This document shows, piece by piece, positions 25,416 to 42,960 of a stretch of 64,000 nucleotides of DNA. The notes beneath the pieces are model-generated. The model searched no databases, had not been told where the DNA came from, and saw only the letters and a program-made list of their open reading frames with translations. Positions within the stretch are counted from its first letter, which is position 1. Each line of letters begins with the position of its first letter. The position numbers and the translations under genes were made by a program. The stretch comes from Paracentrotus lividus (taxonomy: Eukaryota > Echinodermata > Echinoidea > Camarodonta > Echinidae), in contig CALNVZ010003435.1 of assembly GCA_940671915.1 (NCBI GenBank), positions 15,287,676 to 15,351,675 of the forward strand. Reading direction: 5' to 3'.

Positions 25416-25875
25416 AATACCAGATTGTTCTCTAAGATCCAGCAGTATCAATCGTGTCCGGAGCTCAATCTTTATGAGGTGAAGAATCACATAGTTTAAA
25501 TACACATTCAAATCCCACTGCAGCCTTATTAAGATTATAGCCAAGGAAAACAAAATAGTAAATATGTAATCGTTAAGTCATTGATTTAATATTGAGTGTC
25601 GAGTACAAAGCAAACAACATGCGACATGCGCATTACAATTATACTGTTGATATATATTTTATTGCTTTTTATAGGGTTGACTTACAAGAGGCGGGGATGA
25701 GGAGAGGGTGGCTGCTTGATGGTTGGTGATTGTGTATCAATCAGTCTTGGGATGTAATTACATCTATCGCATAAAAATAAACCATCCTAGAGATGGTTTG
25801 AGGTTTGAACCTGGTTACGAGGTTTCTTCTTATATTAACAGTATACATGTATACAGAGGGTCTATACAACTTTCT

Positions 25876-25876
<1 letters not shown>

Positions 25877-25908
<32 letters not shown>
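25877..25908. repeat. (GA)n microsatellite
   Basis: About 16 uninterrupted GA units adjoin the TCCGAAAATGA segment that follows. Confidence 0.9.
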
Positions 25909-25911
<3 letters not shown>

Positions 25912-25917
25912 GGGGAT

Positions 25918-26248
25918 GTTCGTTTTGCGTCCGAAAATGAATAGGTTAGTCTGTCCGAAAATAAAGGTTCTAGACTTCGACACAATTACCCCCGACAAAT
26001 TACCCCCGACAAATTACCAGTCCGCGACGGACAATACCCACCAGCGAACTCAAATTACCGCCCGGACAATTCACCCCCCCCCGGACATTACTCACCCGCA
26101 CGCCTAATGAGGCTAGTCGGAACAATTTACCCGCGGACAATAAACCCCGGAAATTTATCCATCCCGCCAAGCCAACCCCCCCGCGGACAATTACCCCCAG
26201 ACCAATTACCTCCCCGGGACAATTACCCCGCCGGCCCATCCCGCCTCT
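25918..26248. mobile_element. Repeat with GGACAATTACCCC array, inverse orientation
   Basis: It starts with two GTCCGAAAATGAA-type words, then about a dozen degenerate GGACAATTACCCC units to 26240. It is the same pair of modules as at 28702-30205 but with the array on the opposite strand. It lies a few hundred bases upstream of the NLR start codon. Confidence 0.65.
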
Positions 26249-27146
26249 CAATCCGGCATATCGATGTTGGAATCATTGTGAGTCTCGCCCAGTGTTGTAT
26301 GTTTTCGAATTATTTTCTACTTTCTCTTTCCCTTTCTATATATTTTATATTTCTCTTTTTCCTTTTCTCTCTCTCTCACTTTCTTCTTGTTTCCTTGCTT
26401 TTCCCTCTCTTTTTTTCTTCCTTTTTTCCCCTTTTTATTCCCAATATTCCAGATTAAGATGTGGCTTTATAACTTAATAAGCTTAATAACTTTAAAACAA
26501 AGATAATACACACAATAACACCTTGTAATTTTACCATTTAGGGTGATAGAAGTTAAACGTCAAAGAAGGAAGTTTAGTACCAAAATTCCTAAATTGTAAA
26601 CGGTATGACATAGCTAAATACAGTGTTTTTCCATACTCCATAAATTAGCAAATAAAGTGATAATATAAACTAAAGCCCAACGTCAAATTAAGCAAAAAGA
26701 AGGTTTATCGTAAAATGAAATGTCATAAATTACTTATTTTTCACTTTACTTGTTAATTTATAGAGTTAATTATGGCCCTTATGACCGCCCATAGAAACCA
26801 TGGTCTCAGACCACGGATTTTGCAGAATCCACCGTCAAGAATTCGGGCCAATAAGGTTTTGTTTGATTTACACCACCTTATTCATGTGGTTACTGTATAA
26901 AACTATCGAGAATTGATTATTGTTAAAGACAAAAACAACGAGAGTATTCTCCAAACAAATTTATTGATTTTTATCGAATTTTATTGTATCACATAAATCA
27001 ATTAATTAGGCCTGAAAAAATATGAATAAACATGATATATGGAATTGGGAAGAAATGAAGTATAAAGACGATTTGCAACTTGTACAAGACCGTTTCGTCT
27101 TATGTTGTTGTTGCTCTCCTTACAGCGTTCTTACGATAAACACTAT
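26249..27146. other. Intergenic, pyrimidine tract and small MITE
   Basis: 26320-26445 is a CT-rich tract. At 26773-26852 a small palindrome ends GGCCCTTATG and AATTCGGGCC, resembling the GGGCC-ended MITEs at 36399 and 18610. There is no gene signal. Confidence 0.45.
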
Positions 27147-27148
27147 TA

Positions 27149-28625
27149 GGGGAGACGGGGTATGGAGGTTACACGGGTCAGTTGTTACAGTTCTCAGTGT
27201 GCTAAGATGGAACAAGAGAGGATGTGCTAACTGGCATCTATATACAGCCTACACATAGCTGTGATGAACTGCCGGTCGTGAGGTTTCTACGTTGTTTTAT
27301 TAAAAAGTAAATCAACAAAAACCATTTTTTACAGTTCAAAGTAAATTTTTGACAAAAATTGAAATTTGTAATAGCTCTTACAACACATGATGATAGTCTG
27401 GTATTGTAAATATAGTACATGTATGTCACTAATATACCCCCTAGCCATGCCCTGTAATTCTGCCTAATGACTGTGCTACAGTTGATTTCTGTGTGTAAAA
27501 TCACCCATGGGGTAGGTTGTTACAACAACCTACCCCATGTTGATGTAACAACTTACCCCAATTACATTACATATGTAAAATTACATTTGTCTCAATTTTC
27601 AGGTGTTAATATTTTCATTTTTCTATCATTACTTTTGTCTATTCTAGAGCTCTACTTGATCTACTGTTAACGATGTCAAGAAACTGGAAAGTTGAAATTA
27701 AAGTATGGTATAAGAGATTTACACATTATCAACTTACCCCGTATGTTTACATATTGTAACAATTGACCCCGTATGGTGTAACAACCTACCCCGTATATGG
27801 GGTAGGTTGTTACAAAAAAAAATGTCTTCACTAATTAAGCTGTAGTTAATTAGTGTTTACATGTTTTCAATTTTTATATGCCTCAGGTTTTAGCCAACAT
27901 AATAGGCTAACTACAGACCCAATATGGAGTGCGTGAGTTCTTTCATTAGAATTATCTGGCCCAGAATGTTAATTTTCTAACGTCCATACCCGGTCTCCTG
28001 TCGTGTTGGGATCTTTAATAATACGGAGAGTCGATGAATGAAGCGAAGAGGTACCACAGGTTAATACATTTTACTTTAGTATTTATTAATATGTTCAGCA
28101 ATTCAGATGAGATAAAGATACAAGTATGCAAAGAGGCCAAGTATTCGAGCAAGGAGCTCAACTCCTTGAATAGAGAGAGACAACCAGAATTACTATGTTT
28201 GTCTGTTGACGGTACCAAGAGAAGTCTTCTAAAAGTCCTAAGAAAGTCCCCTCTCTTGTTAAGAAACAATCATTATGTACCTTTAGTTTGGGGTGTAACT
28301 TGTTTGGGAATGAGTGACATTGAATGTTCTGATTGGTCCAAAGCTGTCTACCACTATCACTCTGTAGGGTGTGGTATGTCCAACGCAAGTGACTGGGGTT
28401 GTATGAGTCATACTTGTGACGCTTTGCAGGTGGCTGTGTGGTCAGTGATTAGGGGCTAAATGGTAATAGAGGGATTGGTGTTTCTTGGATGTTCTTGAAG
28501 GGCTTCTTAATACATGTTATTGAAAAGTTGATATTATTGAGGGAGTGGGTAAAAGGTGAAAGGCTGAAAGGTAACAGGAAGTAACAGGAAGTGAATAAAT
28601 GTAATAGTATTACATAACACTCCCC
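27149..28625. mobile_element. GGGGAGACC-ended DNA transposon, copy 2, interrupted
   Basis: The left part (27149-27998) is almost base-for-base the copy at 13320-14177. Its last bases continue after the inserted solo LTR as CTCCCC at 28620-28625, followed by TA at 28626, matching the TA before the left end. The uninterrupted element would be about 850 bases. Confidence 0.85.
27999..28619. mobile_element. Solo LTR nested in the transposon end
   Basis: A 621-base insert with TG...CA ends (TGTCGTGTTGGG to TTACATAACA) is flanked by a 4-base direct repeat CTCC. Taking it out restores the expected transposon terminus GGTCTCCCC-TA. No internal retroelement region is present, so it is a solo LTR left by recombination. 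Family is probably a Ty3/gypsy-like or related LTR element; orientation is uncertain. It is younger than the transposon copy it sits in. Confidence 0.72.
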
Positions 28626-28701
28626 TACTATTTCATGCTTCAATATTGCCGTTGTACCATATTAAATATACAAATATCTTACTTGGTTTTTACGGCGTTC
28701 T

Positions 28702-29953
28702 TGGGGGGTAGTTGTCCTTGGGGTAATTGTCCGGGGGGTAATTATGCCAGGGGGTTATTGTCTTTGGGGTAGTTGTCGTCGGGGGTAATTGTCCGGGGTA
28801 ATTGTCTTGGGGTAGTTGTCGGGGTAATTGTCCCGGGGTTAGTTGTTCCTCGAGGTAGTTTCGTTGAGGGTAATTTGTACTTCGGGGGTAATTGTCCGTC
28901 GGGGTAATTGTCTGGGGGGTAATTGTCCAGGGGTTATTGTCCGTTGGGTTTATTGTCCGGGGAGTAATTGTCCGGGGGTAAGTTGTCCTCGGGGGTTATT
29001 GTCCTCAGGGGGTATTGTCCGGGGGGTTATTGTCCGGGGAGGTTATTGTCCTCAGGGGGTAATTTGTCCTCAGGAGGTAATTGTCTTGGGGGGTAATTGT
29101 CCTTGCGGGTAATTGTCCGTGGGGTAGTTGTCCGGGGTATTGTCCCGGGGGGGGTAGTTGTCCGGGGGGTTTATTGTCCGGGGAGTAATTGTCCGGCGGA
29201 GTAGAAGTGTCTCTCGGGGGTAATTGTCCGGGGGGTAGTTGTCCGGGGGGTTATTGTCGCGGGAGTTATTGGTTCCCTCGGGGGTAATTGTCCTCAGGGG
29301 GTAATTGGCGGTGGGGTAATTTGTCCCTTGGGGGTAATTGTCCTCGGGGGTAATGTCTGGGGGGTAATTGTCGGGGTTATTGTCCGTGGGGTTATTGTCC
29401 GGGGAGTAATTGTCCGGGGGTAAGTGTCCTCTGGGGTTATTGTCCTCAGGGGTCAGTTGTCGGTGGGGTTTTATTGTCCGTGGGAGTGTATTGTCCTCGG
29501 GGGTAATTGTCCTCATTATCGGGGGTAAATTGTCCGGCGGGTAATTGTCCTGGGGGTAATTGTCCGTGGGGTATTGTCCGGGGCAATTGTCCGGGGGTAG
29601 TTGTCCGGGGGGTATATTGTCCGGGGAGTAATTGTCCGGGGGTTAAGTGTCCTCGGGGGTAATTATCCGGCGGGTAGTTTGTCCGGGGGGTTATTGTCCG
29701 GGAGTTATTGTCCTCGGAGGGGTAATGTCCTTCAGGCGGGTAATTGTCAGGGGGGTAATTGTCCTTTGGGGTAATTGTCCGGGGTGTAGTTGTCCGGGGT
29801 AATGTGTCCGGGGGGTATTGTCCGGGGGGTTTTAATTGTCGGTGTTATTGTCTGGGGGGTAATTGTCCCGGGGAGAAATTTGTCCTCGGGGGGGGGGTAA
29901 TTGTCCTCAGGGGGTATATGTCCTTGGGGGTAATTGTCCGGGGGGTAGTTGCC
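28702..29953 (+). repeat. Degenerate GGGGTAATTGTCC minisatellite array
   Basis: About 1.25 kb of head-to-tail units of some 14-17 bases, by spacing roughly 75-80 units. The core is GGGGGTAATTGTCCG, with variants GGGTTATTGTCC, GGGTAGTTGTCC and insertions of CTCA or CTC. The G-run precedes TAATTGTCC on the plus strand throughout. Open frames across it are products of the repeat, not genes. Confidence 0.92.
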
Positions 29954-29990
29954 ATGGATACGGAAAATAAAATCGGATTTGTTCAGTTCC

Positions 29991-30205
29991 GAAGGTTCGT
30001 TTGTCCGAAAATGAAATAGAGTTTGTTCGTCCAAAACTGGAATAAGGTTCATTCGTCCAAAAATTAAATAGGGTTCATTCGCCCGAAAATGAAATACGGA
30101 TCATTCGAAAATTTTGGACGAATAAACACTATTTCCTTGACATATGAACACTATTTCCTTTTCAAACGAATGAACAATATACAAGTTTCGGACGAATGAA
30201 CCTTC
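29991..30205. mobile_element. Palindromic GAAGGTTCATTCGTCCGAAA element
   Basis: It begins GAAGGTTCGTTTGTCCGAAA and ends with TTTCGGACGAATGAACCTTC. Between these ends are several further GGTTCATTCGTCC words, direct on the left and inverted on the right. It adjoins the minisatellite array, and the two modules recur together at 25918-26248, suggesting one composite element family. Confidence 0.65.
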
Positions 30206-30590
30206 AGAACAACGAGCTGCACCCGATTTCTTAGCTAGAAACAGTACGGGATCAGATCTGTGGCAGCATGATGCCAAAAATTTCTCACAAGAATGGAAGG
30301 ATTCGGAACTAAAATGTTTTCAGACGTTAATGAAAAATGTGCATCCCTCTAGCGTATTCAAGCTAAAGATTTGGGACAATCATTTTTTTAAATAAAAAAT
30401 GAATAAACAAACAAACAAAGTGGTGCATGTATTGGTGGAGCCCCATCTCACCAAAATATTTTCTTATTGTGCCACTGTCCTACAGTTCTCGAACGGTGAA
30501 GTTAAGATCAATTGTCTACGGAATCATGGTAGTCCATGTAGGCCTAATAAGTCAATAGTAATCACTGGTTATTGCAGTTCTTAGAGGCCT

Positions 30591-36390
<5,800 letters not shown>

Positions 36391-36398
36391 CATACCTA

Positions 36399-36704
36399 CT
36401 GGCCCGAATTCTCAAAAGCCGCCTAACTTTAAGCCTAGCTTAAATCTGTGGTTTAACTATGGCTTGCTAAGAGGGAATCAATCTGTTTGTGTTGCATGTT
36501 CCTTTCACCTTCACTGAATTCTGAAATTGTGTGCTTATTTTAAGGGAAACCTTTGTACTTCTCATTCCCAAGCAGTTTCACTACCAAAAATTATGATGAA
36601 TTGAACATCTCTTTTTCGAGATTGATTCCGTTTTCGCAAGCCATATTTAAACCACAGATTTAAGCTAGGCTTAAAGTTAGGCGGATTTTGAGAATACGGG
36701 CCAC
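36399..36704. mobile_element. Palindromic TA-flanked MITE with GGCCCG ends
   Basis: The 306-base element is flanked by TA and begins CTGGCCCGAATTCTCAAAA, with the inverse at the right end. Arms of about 75 bases share TTAAGCCTAGCTTAAATCTG. Related fragments occur at 18610-18690 and perhaps 26773, 48197 and 57033. Confidence 0.8.
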
Positions 36705-38125
36705 TATGTCTAAGTATTCAAAATAACAAGATACTGTGCTAGGGACCAATTACAGTAACCTCCATATATTGGGAGTGGACTGTATTTTATTCAATATTCT
36801 GTCCTTGTCTGGAGTAGGTGGATGTTGTGAAACAGATGGTAGTAAAAATACATTAATACGAAACAAGATGAAATCTTAGTTTGGTTTCTTGTAGCAGAAC
36901 ATGAATCAACGCTACTGCTGCAGCTTTTCTTTATAATTTGCATAATATCATGATTATGAGATGGATAATGATTCAGATAAATATTTGTTTGGAAATCTCA
37001 TCGCTAGCCTTAATCGTTAATAAAAAAAATTAGCACATAACAGGTAGTACAAACAATTTACAATCAAGTCTTAAAAAATGAAATACATACTAGTGTACTG
37101 CTGCTTGATTATTTCTTAATTACAGTATCACAACAAAAAAAAACATTTGGTAGCGATAAACTAATACAACTTTTGCATACATGTGTATATTCAAAGTTGA
37201 GTCATGTTAAATATGACATACATGTACATGTAGTTTATATAAAATTGCATAAATCATTAATATGGTCATAAGAGGTGAGATCGACTTAGTTAAATATCAA
37301 AAGTTAGCTATGTTCAGTCTAGTAGATCATAGAAGCAAAAACAAAATGGGGCTAATCCATCAAATTGCAGTTCAAAAAATGCATTTTGTAAAATTAAAAA
37401 AACAAACAAAAAACCCACTAAGATCAGAAAAAAATTGTTGGTCAATACAAAACATTTGCTTGTCCAAAACTTTGGACAAAGATTTATTGATTTGTACAAG
37501 GCAGCTTCTATGGGGTTAGCCCTGTATGCTTCTATAATATATTTCAGAACAAAACTTTAAATTCTACTAGATACATGTACTGATATACGGAAATCCATTT
37601 GCAAATGGAATTGAAATTATTACAATCATAAGTACTGTAAAAGATGGCAAGCAAAGAACAATAAAGCAGTTAATTGTCAGCGAAGGCAGAATATTTTAGC
37701 AAGGATTCAATTAAAAGAATATGTAGTCCTTCTGTTGCTCAACATATGTCTGCTTGTCCAAACATTGAGGCAAAGATCTATCTACATGTACATACTAAAT
37801 ATATTGGCTAGTTTCTACAGTGATAACCCTGTATGCTTTTAGGTTTCATAATGTCAATTAAATTTCATTTGCTACTTGGATCAATTTTTCATCGTTAAAA
37901 AAAAATGAATTTACAAAAGGAGTTGAGCTTGAATTTTAAGTACTATAAATGATTCATGGCAAGAAAAGTACAACAATACTTTACACTAGAACAATTTTCA
38001 ACAAAGGTCTAACATATGATATTTGTGGACAATGTCCCAATGGCAGCTTTATTTTTAAAGTGATTTCAGTAAAATGGTAATTATGGCAGATAAAGGATAA
38101 TATATATTGTTTGTGTCTGACACTA
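36705..38125. other. Intergenic, with a diverged duplicated segment
   Basis: Two stretches (about 37436-37560 and 37728-37850) share the order TTGCTTGTCCAAA, CAAAGAT, CCCTGTATGCTT; a third weaker one may start near 38000. No gene is seen. Confidence 0.35.
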
Positions 38126-41095
38126 TTTCATTTGAACTTTACAGTATCAAACTAAACAATGTGAAGTCAGACTTCAATGTAATTAGAAGGGAGTTCCTGC
38201 TTTTATTCCAAGAGACAACCACAACTAGATGAAAGCCGGAGGTGAGAGAGGCAGACGTGACCCAAAACATGTTGAAAAATGATTTCCTCAAGGAAATTGT
38301 GGAACAACAAAAGAAGATGCTATCAGAAATTGAAAACTTGAAAACCAACATGGCATCAATAAGCAGCATAGTGCAATTGATAGGGGGTGGGGGGGGGGAG
38401 GGGATGGGAGAACAGCTCTGCGACACCTGGATGGGTCATTACCAGACTAGATGCCCTCTCCTTCAAAAGAGAGATGCGCATACGCAGTCCGGGAACTAAT
38501 TTCTTCAACTTTTTTTGAGCAAAACAGTGGAGAAACATATAGGCCATGGTAAAAGCTCCTCAGATTCAATTGATTGGCTCTGCCACGTAATTTAACCCAA
38601 AATTCAAGGACACGGGACTGAAGAAAATTGTTATCTCTGAACTCAAATCAATCAAAACAGGCAATCAATATCAGCTACAATCTTCAAAGGATATCCTTCA
38701 AGAATTTGAGGACGGGTTGATCTTTACAAGTTGTTTCTGCATATTTTCTTCAAAGTATCTTTTTGGCCCACTATGGAGATCATCTCCCAGTTACCCAAGA
38801 GTCAGTGCCACTAACTGGAGGATATACATTTTTATGATGGCACATTGGCGGTAATTCTTGATAATTCCAGCTACATGTTATTCACAATGGCCTCTTCATC
38901 AACATCTGCTATCACTCATGATGACAAAATAAGCTGATTGAGATATTCACAGATGTCTACAGTACTCAGTTGGCTGGTAGACCAGATGTACAATGTAAGC
39001 ATTGTCGCCCTACAAAAAAAGCTGAAGAATACAGACAAACAATTAAAAATAACTGAGAAAAAGTAAATACAGGGCAGCTGGAAAAATAGCACGGGACAAT
39101 TTCTTTAAGGAAGAATTTGCAATTCCAGCTCGCCATGATGAAGCAGAGAGTCACCATGTTACAGTGGAGGGAGAAATGGCCCGACTATATGCTCCATCTG
39201 GAAGCGAAGAGATCATAAGTATTCTTGCATCACAAGTCAAGAGCAAGGAATGTGCAACAAAAGAACTTGATGAAAAACTCCAAAATATGACTGTAGAAAT
39301 GGAGTCAAAAGATAGGTTGATACCTTCGCTTCAAAAGAGAATTCAAGTAAAGAATGCACATGTGCGTAGAGTTAGGGAGAGTGACAAATACCATAGAAAA
39401 AAAGCATTCCAAATGTGAACAAATAGAAATGGAATACAAGTTATATGTTCTAAAAGAAGAGGTAGATGGTGACACATGTACAGTGGAGTTGTATGATGAG
39501 GAGTTGAAACAATATACACCTGAGCTCAAGAGATGTGTGCAAAATCTACTCTACTCACGGGAAATGTCGGAACTGATCATGTTCGCAATGTGATGATGGA
39601 GGTTCTGAAACTTGCTGGGAAACATAAAAAAACAACTACCCAGTAGCGGTACCGGGAGAAATATCAATTTGCAAAGACTTGCAACTGCACATACACAAAT
39701 TGTCCAAGATGTCAGTGAAAAACAAAACATAACTTTAGAAGCAGATGAAAGCTTAAACTTCAGCCAGAAATATGGTGCATATGCTATTGGGGATGAAAGT
39801 GGCAGACCATATGCATGGGTTCTTGGGATTTAGCCACCAAATCTGCAAAAAATACCTTGCCGGTTTTCAAAGATATCTTGTTGGATATTGACAAGATATA
39901 CATGTACCATCATACAAACAACAACTTGGCCTCTCAAAATATGCTTTATCACTTACTGAACACTATGTCAGATAGAGAGGCCACAGAAATCAAGTTCAAT
40001 GAGTTGCCTTAGCTCTACAGGGAAGAAATCCTTCCTGCAGTTGTCAATCAACGACTGGAAGAATCTCACTGAGGAACTTCAAAATCAAATAACCCGTCTC
40101 AACAACTTTTCTGTGGATTGCATGGACAAGTACATATGGCTGAGATTGGTCAACAATTCAGCAAAGGAAGTTGAAGCACTGCACTTCAAAGGTGCTGACA
40201 AAGTCCCAATTGAGGATCAGCGATTTTGTGAACCCAAGGAATCTGGATATTCCACAAGATTCATATTGCTTGCAATGTATTTGCATACGGTGGGGATGCC
40301 AAAACAAGCTGTTACACACGTTTCTTTGTCATGGTCAGTGATGTGCTAAAAGAGAATGGATTCAGAAGCTTGCCACTCACACCATACCGTGGGAATAGAT
40401 TCAACATTCTATTCCATAATGCATCATGTGTATATTTTCTCCAGCCATATATGGTAGAGTTTTTGGAAAAGGATGGAGGTGCTCCATGGGTCCTGCATGA
40501 CCTCAAGACACCATTCTTTCACGCAGGATGTCAAGCTCTTGGCTTGGTTTCCAAATTGATAACAGCCCCACTGTGAGACCTTACAAAGGACAAAATTATT
40601 CATATCCTAGACATGAATAATCATCATCTACAGTTGGTGATATTCCTGAAGGACATGGCAACATGGAATAATTTTCATGGTGCCATGTAAATTGATCTCT
40701 TCCATTCTGTTCAATATGGACTGCAAAAAGAACCAGTTTTTTTCAACAGTTCACTGAACTTACATCACTTACAAATAAATGTACCTGCCATCAGATCCAA
40801 AATGAAAGAAAATAAATGTGTATGTTGCAGGAAGTGTCAGATCCTTTCCTGGTGTTGGAGTAAAAGAGAATGTTATGGGGGTAGTTGTCCTGTATCCAAG
40901 AGGGTGTACCATTCAAAGCTCTTGTGAAAGAAGTGGAGTGTGATGCTGACTGCCAAATCATCGTAAATACAATTTTCCCAGCTCTTGCCAAGTTGACTCA
41001 AAAGATCTACCATGACCATCTTCCAGGTGGGTGATATGAAGATGCCTTAGAAGTTGGATGCAAATGCAGCAAAAGGGGCTGCAAAGCACAACAAT
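38126..41095 (+). pseudogene. Decayed transposon-type gene of a multi-copy invertebrate family
   Basis: A series of open stretches in the same direction over about 3 kb reads as one broken protein, with perhaps half a dozen or more breaks. The order is a coiled-coil-like charged region, a central part with NTMSDREATEIKFNELP, a later part with YRGNRFNILFHNASCVYF, and a terminal CKCSKRGC-like cysteine motif. I recall similar phrases in high-copy uncharacterised proteins of cnidarians, molluscs and echinoderms, which suggests a transposon-encoded protein; the superfamily is not assigned. It is probably a fossil with no function. Confidence 0.5.
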
Positions 41096-41397
41096 ATATT
41101 GTTATTATCTCTTAGTGGGCTATGTTTGTCATGAATCTGATTGGTCAATTTGTCTGTGAGACAAACCCGTATTTACCCTATTTACTTGATGAAAAGATCA
41201 AACGGGTAATATGAGCCCATATCACTTATTTATGTGTTGTTGCTGTTGTTGTTATTGTTTTAATGTATTATCATGCTTTTTCATCATTGTGCGCATGCGC
41301 AGGGGCGATTTCAACCACTAAATATGAGACCATATTATGTGAAAGCTATCGATAGCTAGGCTATATCGCAGAGATATCGCTCACAGCAGACGTCAAA

Positions 41398-41775
41398 ATG
41401 GCTGCTTTGTGGATATTTGAACATCACTCCAGGGATGAAATATCCGAGAAGAAGACATCTTCCATACCTAAAGATATGATAAGAGTGAATTTGAAAGCGG
41501 CTAGGGCCTTTCGAGCTTATTTGGAAGAAAGCAACGATTATTCTGATGATGTTTGCTTTGAAAGTTTTTCTGCCAAAAAACTAAATGCAGCTCTTGAAGG
41601 ATTTTGGCTGGGCGCTCGGACACAGAAGAGTAAGCAAGCTTTTTATAAAGCCTCAACATTGGAAAATCTCTGTCATAGCCTGAACAGATATCTGAAATAT
41701 CCAACACATGAAAAGGGATATGATATTATCAAAGACGGGGAATTTTCTACATTAAATGATGCAGATAATAGATAA
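41398..41775 (+). CDS. Crypton-like recombinase N-terminal fragment
   Basis: 125 codons from ATG to TAA. The layout of residues about 55-120, FSAKKLNAALEGFW, then TLENLCHSLNRYL and YDIIKDGEFSTLNDA, matches the SAM-like N-terminal region of Crypton-type tyrosine recombinases and their domesticated relatives (KCTD1, QRICH1, ZMYM and KIAA1958 domain). The catalytic Arg-His-Arg-Tyr part is absent, so this is either the first exon of a longer gene or a 3'-truncated copy. The good ATG context and intact frame suggest recent origin. No splice donor is obvious before the stop. Family recognition is from memory of the motif order. Confidence 0.5.
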   Translation: MAALWIFEHHSRDEISEKKTSSIPKDMIRVNLKAARAFRAYLEESNDYSDDVCFESFSAKKLNAALEGFWLGARTQKSKQAFYKASTLENLCHSLNRYLKYPTHEKGYDIIKDGEFSTLNDADNR

Positions 41776-41885
41776 TGTTTACACTTAAAAGAGATAAAAC
41801 CGTCCGGCCTCATGGAATAATGGAACCAGTAGATGGAGAGTAGATATTTCCCGTACTGAGTGAGAACAAGCAGGGTGCAACTTAA

Positions 41886-42300
41886 AGGCCACCGCACACC
41901 TTACGATTGATCTGCGACCTGATTGTCTAATAAAACGTCATAACATTGGTGTGGATATTTAGATATAGAACATCATATTGTGCAGAGTTCTAAGTCATCG
42001 CAGGAATACTTATATGTTCAAATCAGTGACTATGTAACCTCCTTATTAAAATAAAAGCGGATTCAATATCTAGTCGTAATGACGTCATAGCAATCGCACG
42101 AGTGGCTACGATTTCAAACCAATTTGCCCTTTACTCCTAAATAAAGGCTTGCAATTTTCCGAAATTCGATATCAGTATTCTTACAGTTAATTTGAACCTC
42201 TAATGATAAGCTCCTATTCATTAATACTTCTGGAAAATAAGCAAAATGCGATTTGTTCCAAAATCGGATCGTAGACCAGTCATAAGGTGTGCGGTGGCCT
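41886..42300. mobile_element. TTAA-flanked MITE with AGGCCACCGCACACC ends
   Basis: The 415-base element begins AGGCCACCGCACACCTTA, ends with the exact inverse, and is flanked by TTAA on both sides (41882-41885 and 42301-42304). It has no coding capacity. It lies about 110 bases after the Crypton-like frame. Confidence 0.88.
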
Positions 42301-42465
42301 TTAAATGATCTAGCTTCATTTAAGAAACATCTTGGCAAAAAATCATGCAAATTAAAAGAAGCAAATAGCAGCAGCGAATGCATGAATGGCTTGCACGTCT
42401 TTAGCCTCATGCTAACCAGTGCAGTATCAACAAGACAAGAGTGAAACCCTCTTTATTAAGACCAT

Positions 42466-42960
42466 CTTCTTTGTACCAGGTTATTCATCAGGGTATAACA
42501 TAGTGTACTCAGACTCACAAAAAAAAAACAGCGTACACTTAAAAAAGACTAAAGGACCAAAGGGAAGTTGGTTAGCTTGTGATTGAGGAGGAGCATTGGA
42601 TTAATTCCATTAATTCTTCTTTGTACGATGTTATCCATCATGGTATAACACAGTGTACTCAGACTCACAAAAAAAAAAACAGCGTACACTTAAAAAAGAC
42701 TAAAGGACCAAAGGGAAGTTGGTGACCTAGTGATTGAGTAGCAGCATTGGATCAATATAATCTAAGCTTCTTCGTACCAGGTAAATCCATCAGGGTATAA
42801 CATAGTGTAGTCTGATTCACCAGATGGAGAGTACACTTACAGACTCAAGGATGGAAGTTGATCACTGAGGAGAAGCATAAGATTAATATCATCTAACCTT
42901 ATTTGTACTAGGTTATCCATCATGGTATAACATAGTGTATGCTCTGATTCATCAGACACA
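42466..42960. repeat. Tandem repeat, unit about 130-155 bases, 3.5 copies
   Basis: Each unit carries TTCTTTGTACCAGGTTATCCATCA-like sequence followed by GGTATAACATAGTGTACTC and GGGAAGTTG. The first two units are nearly identical over about 130 bases; the last two are more diverged and shorter. Confidence 0.88.

Noticed and set aside
28034-28459. 141-codon open frame on the plus strand
   Set aside because: It lies wholly inside the solo LTR and resembles no protein family; a chance frame.
29070-29516. 148-codon minus frame rich in DNYPP
   Set aside because: It is the translation of the GGGGTAATTGTCC minisatellite and not a gene.
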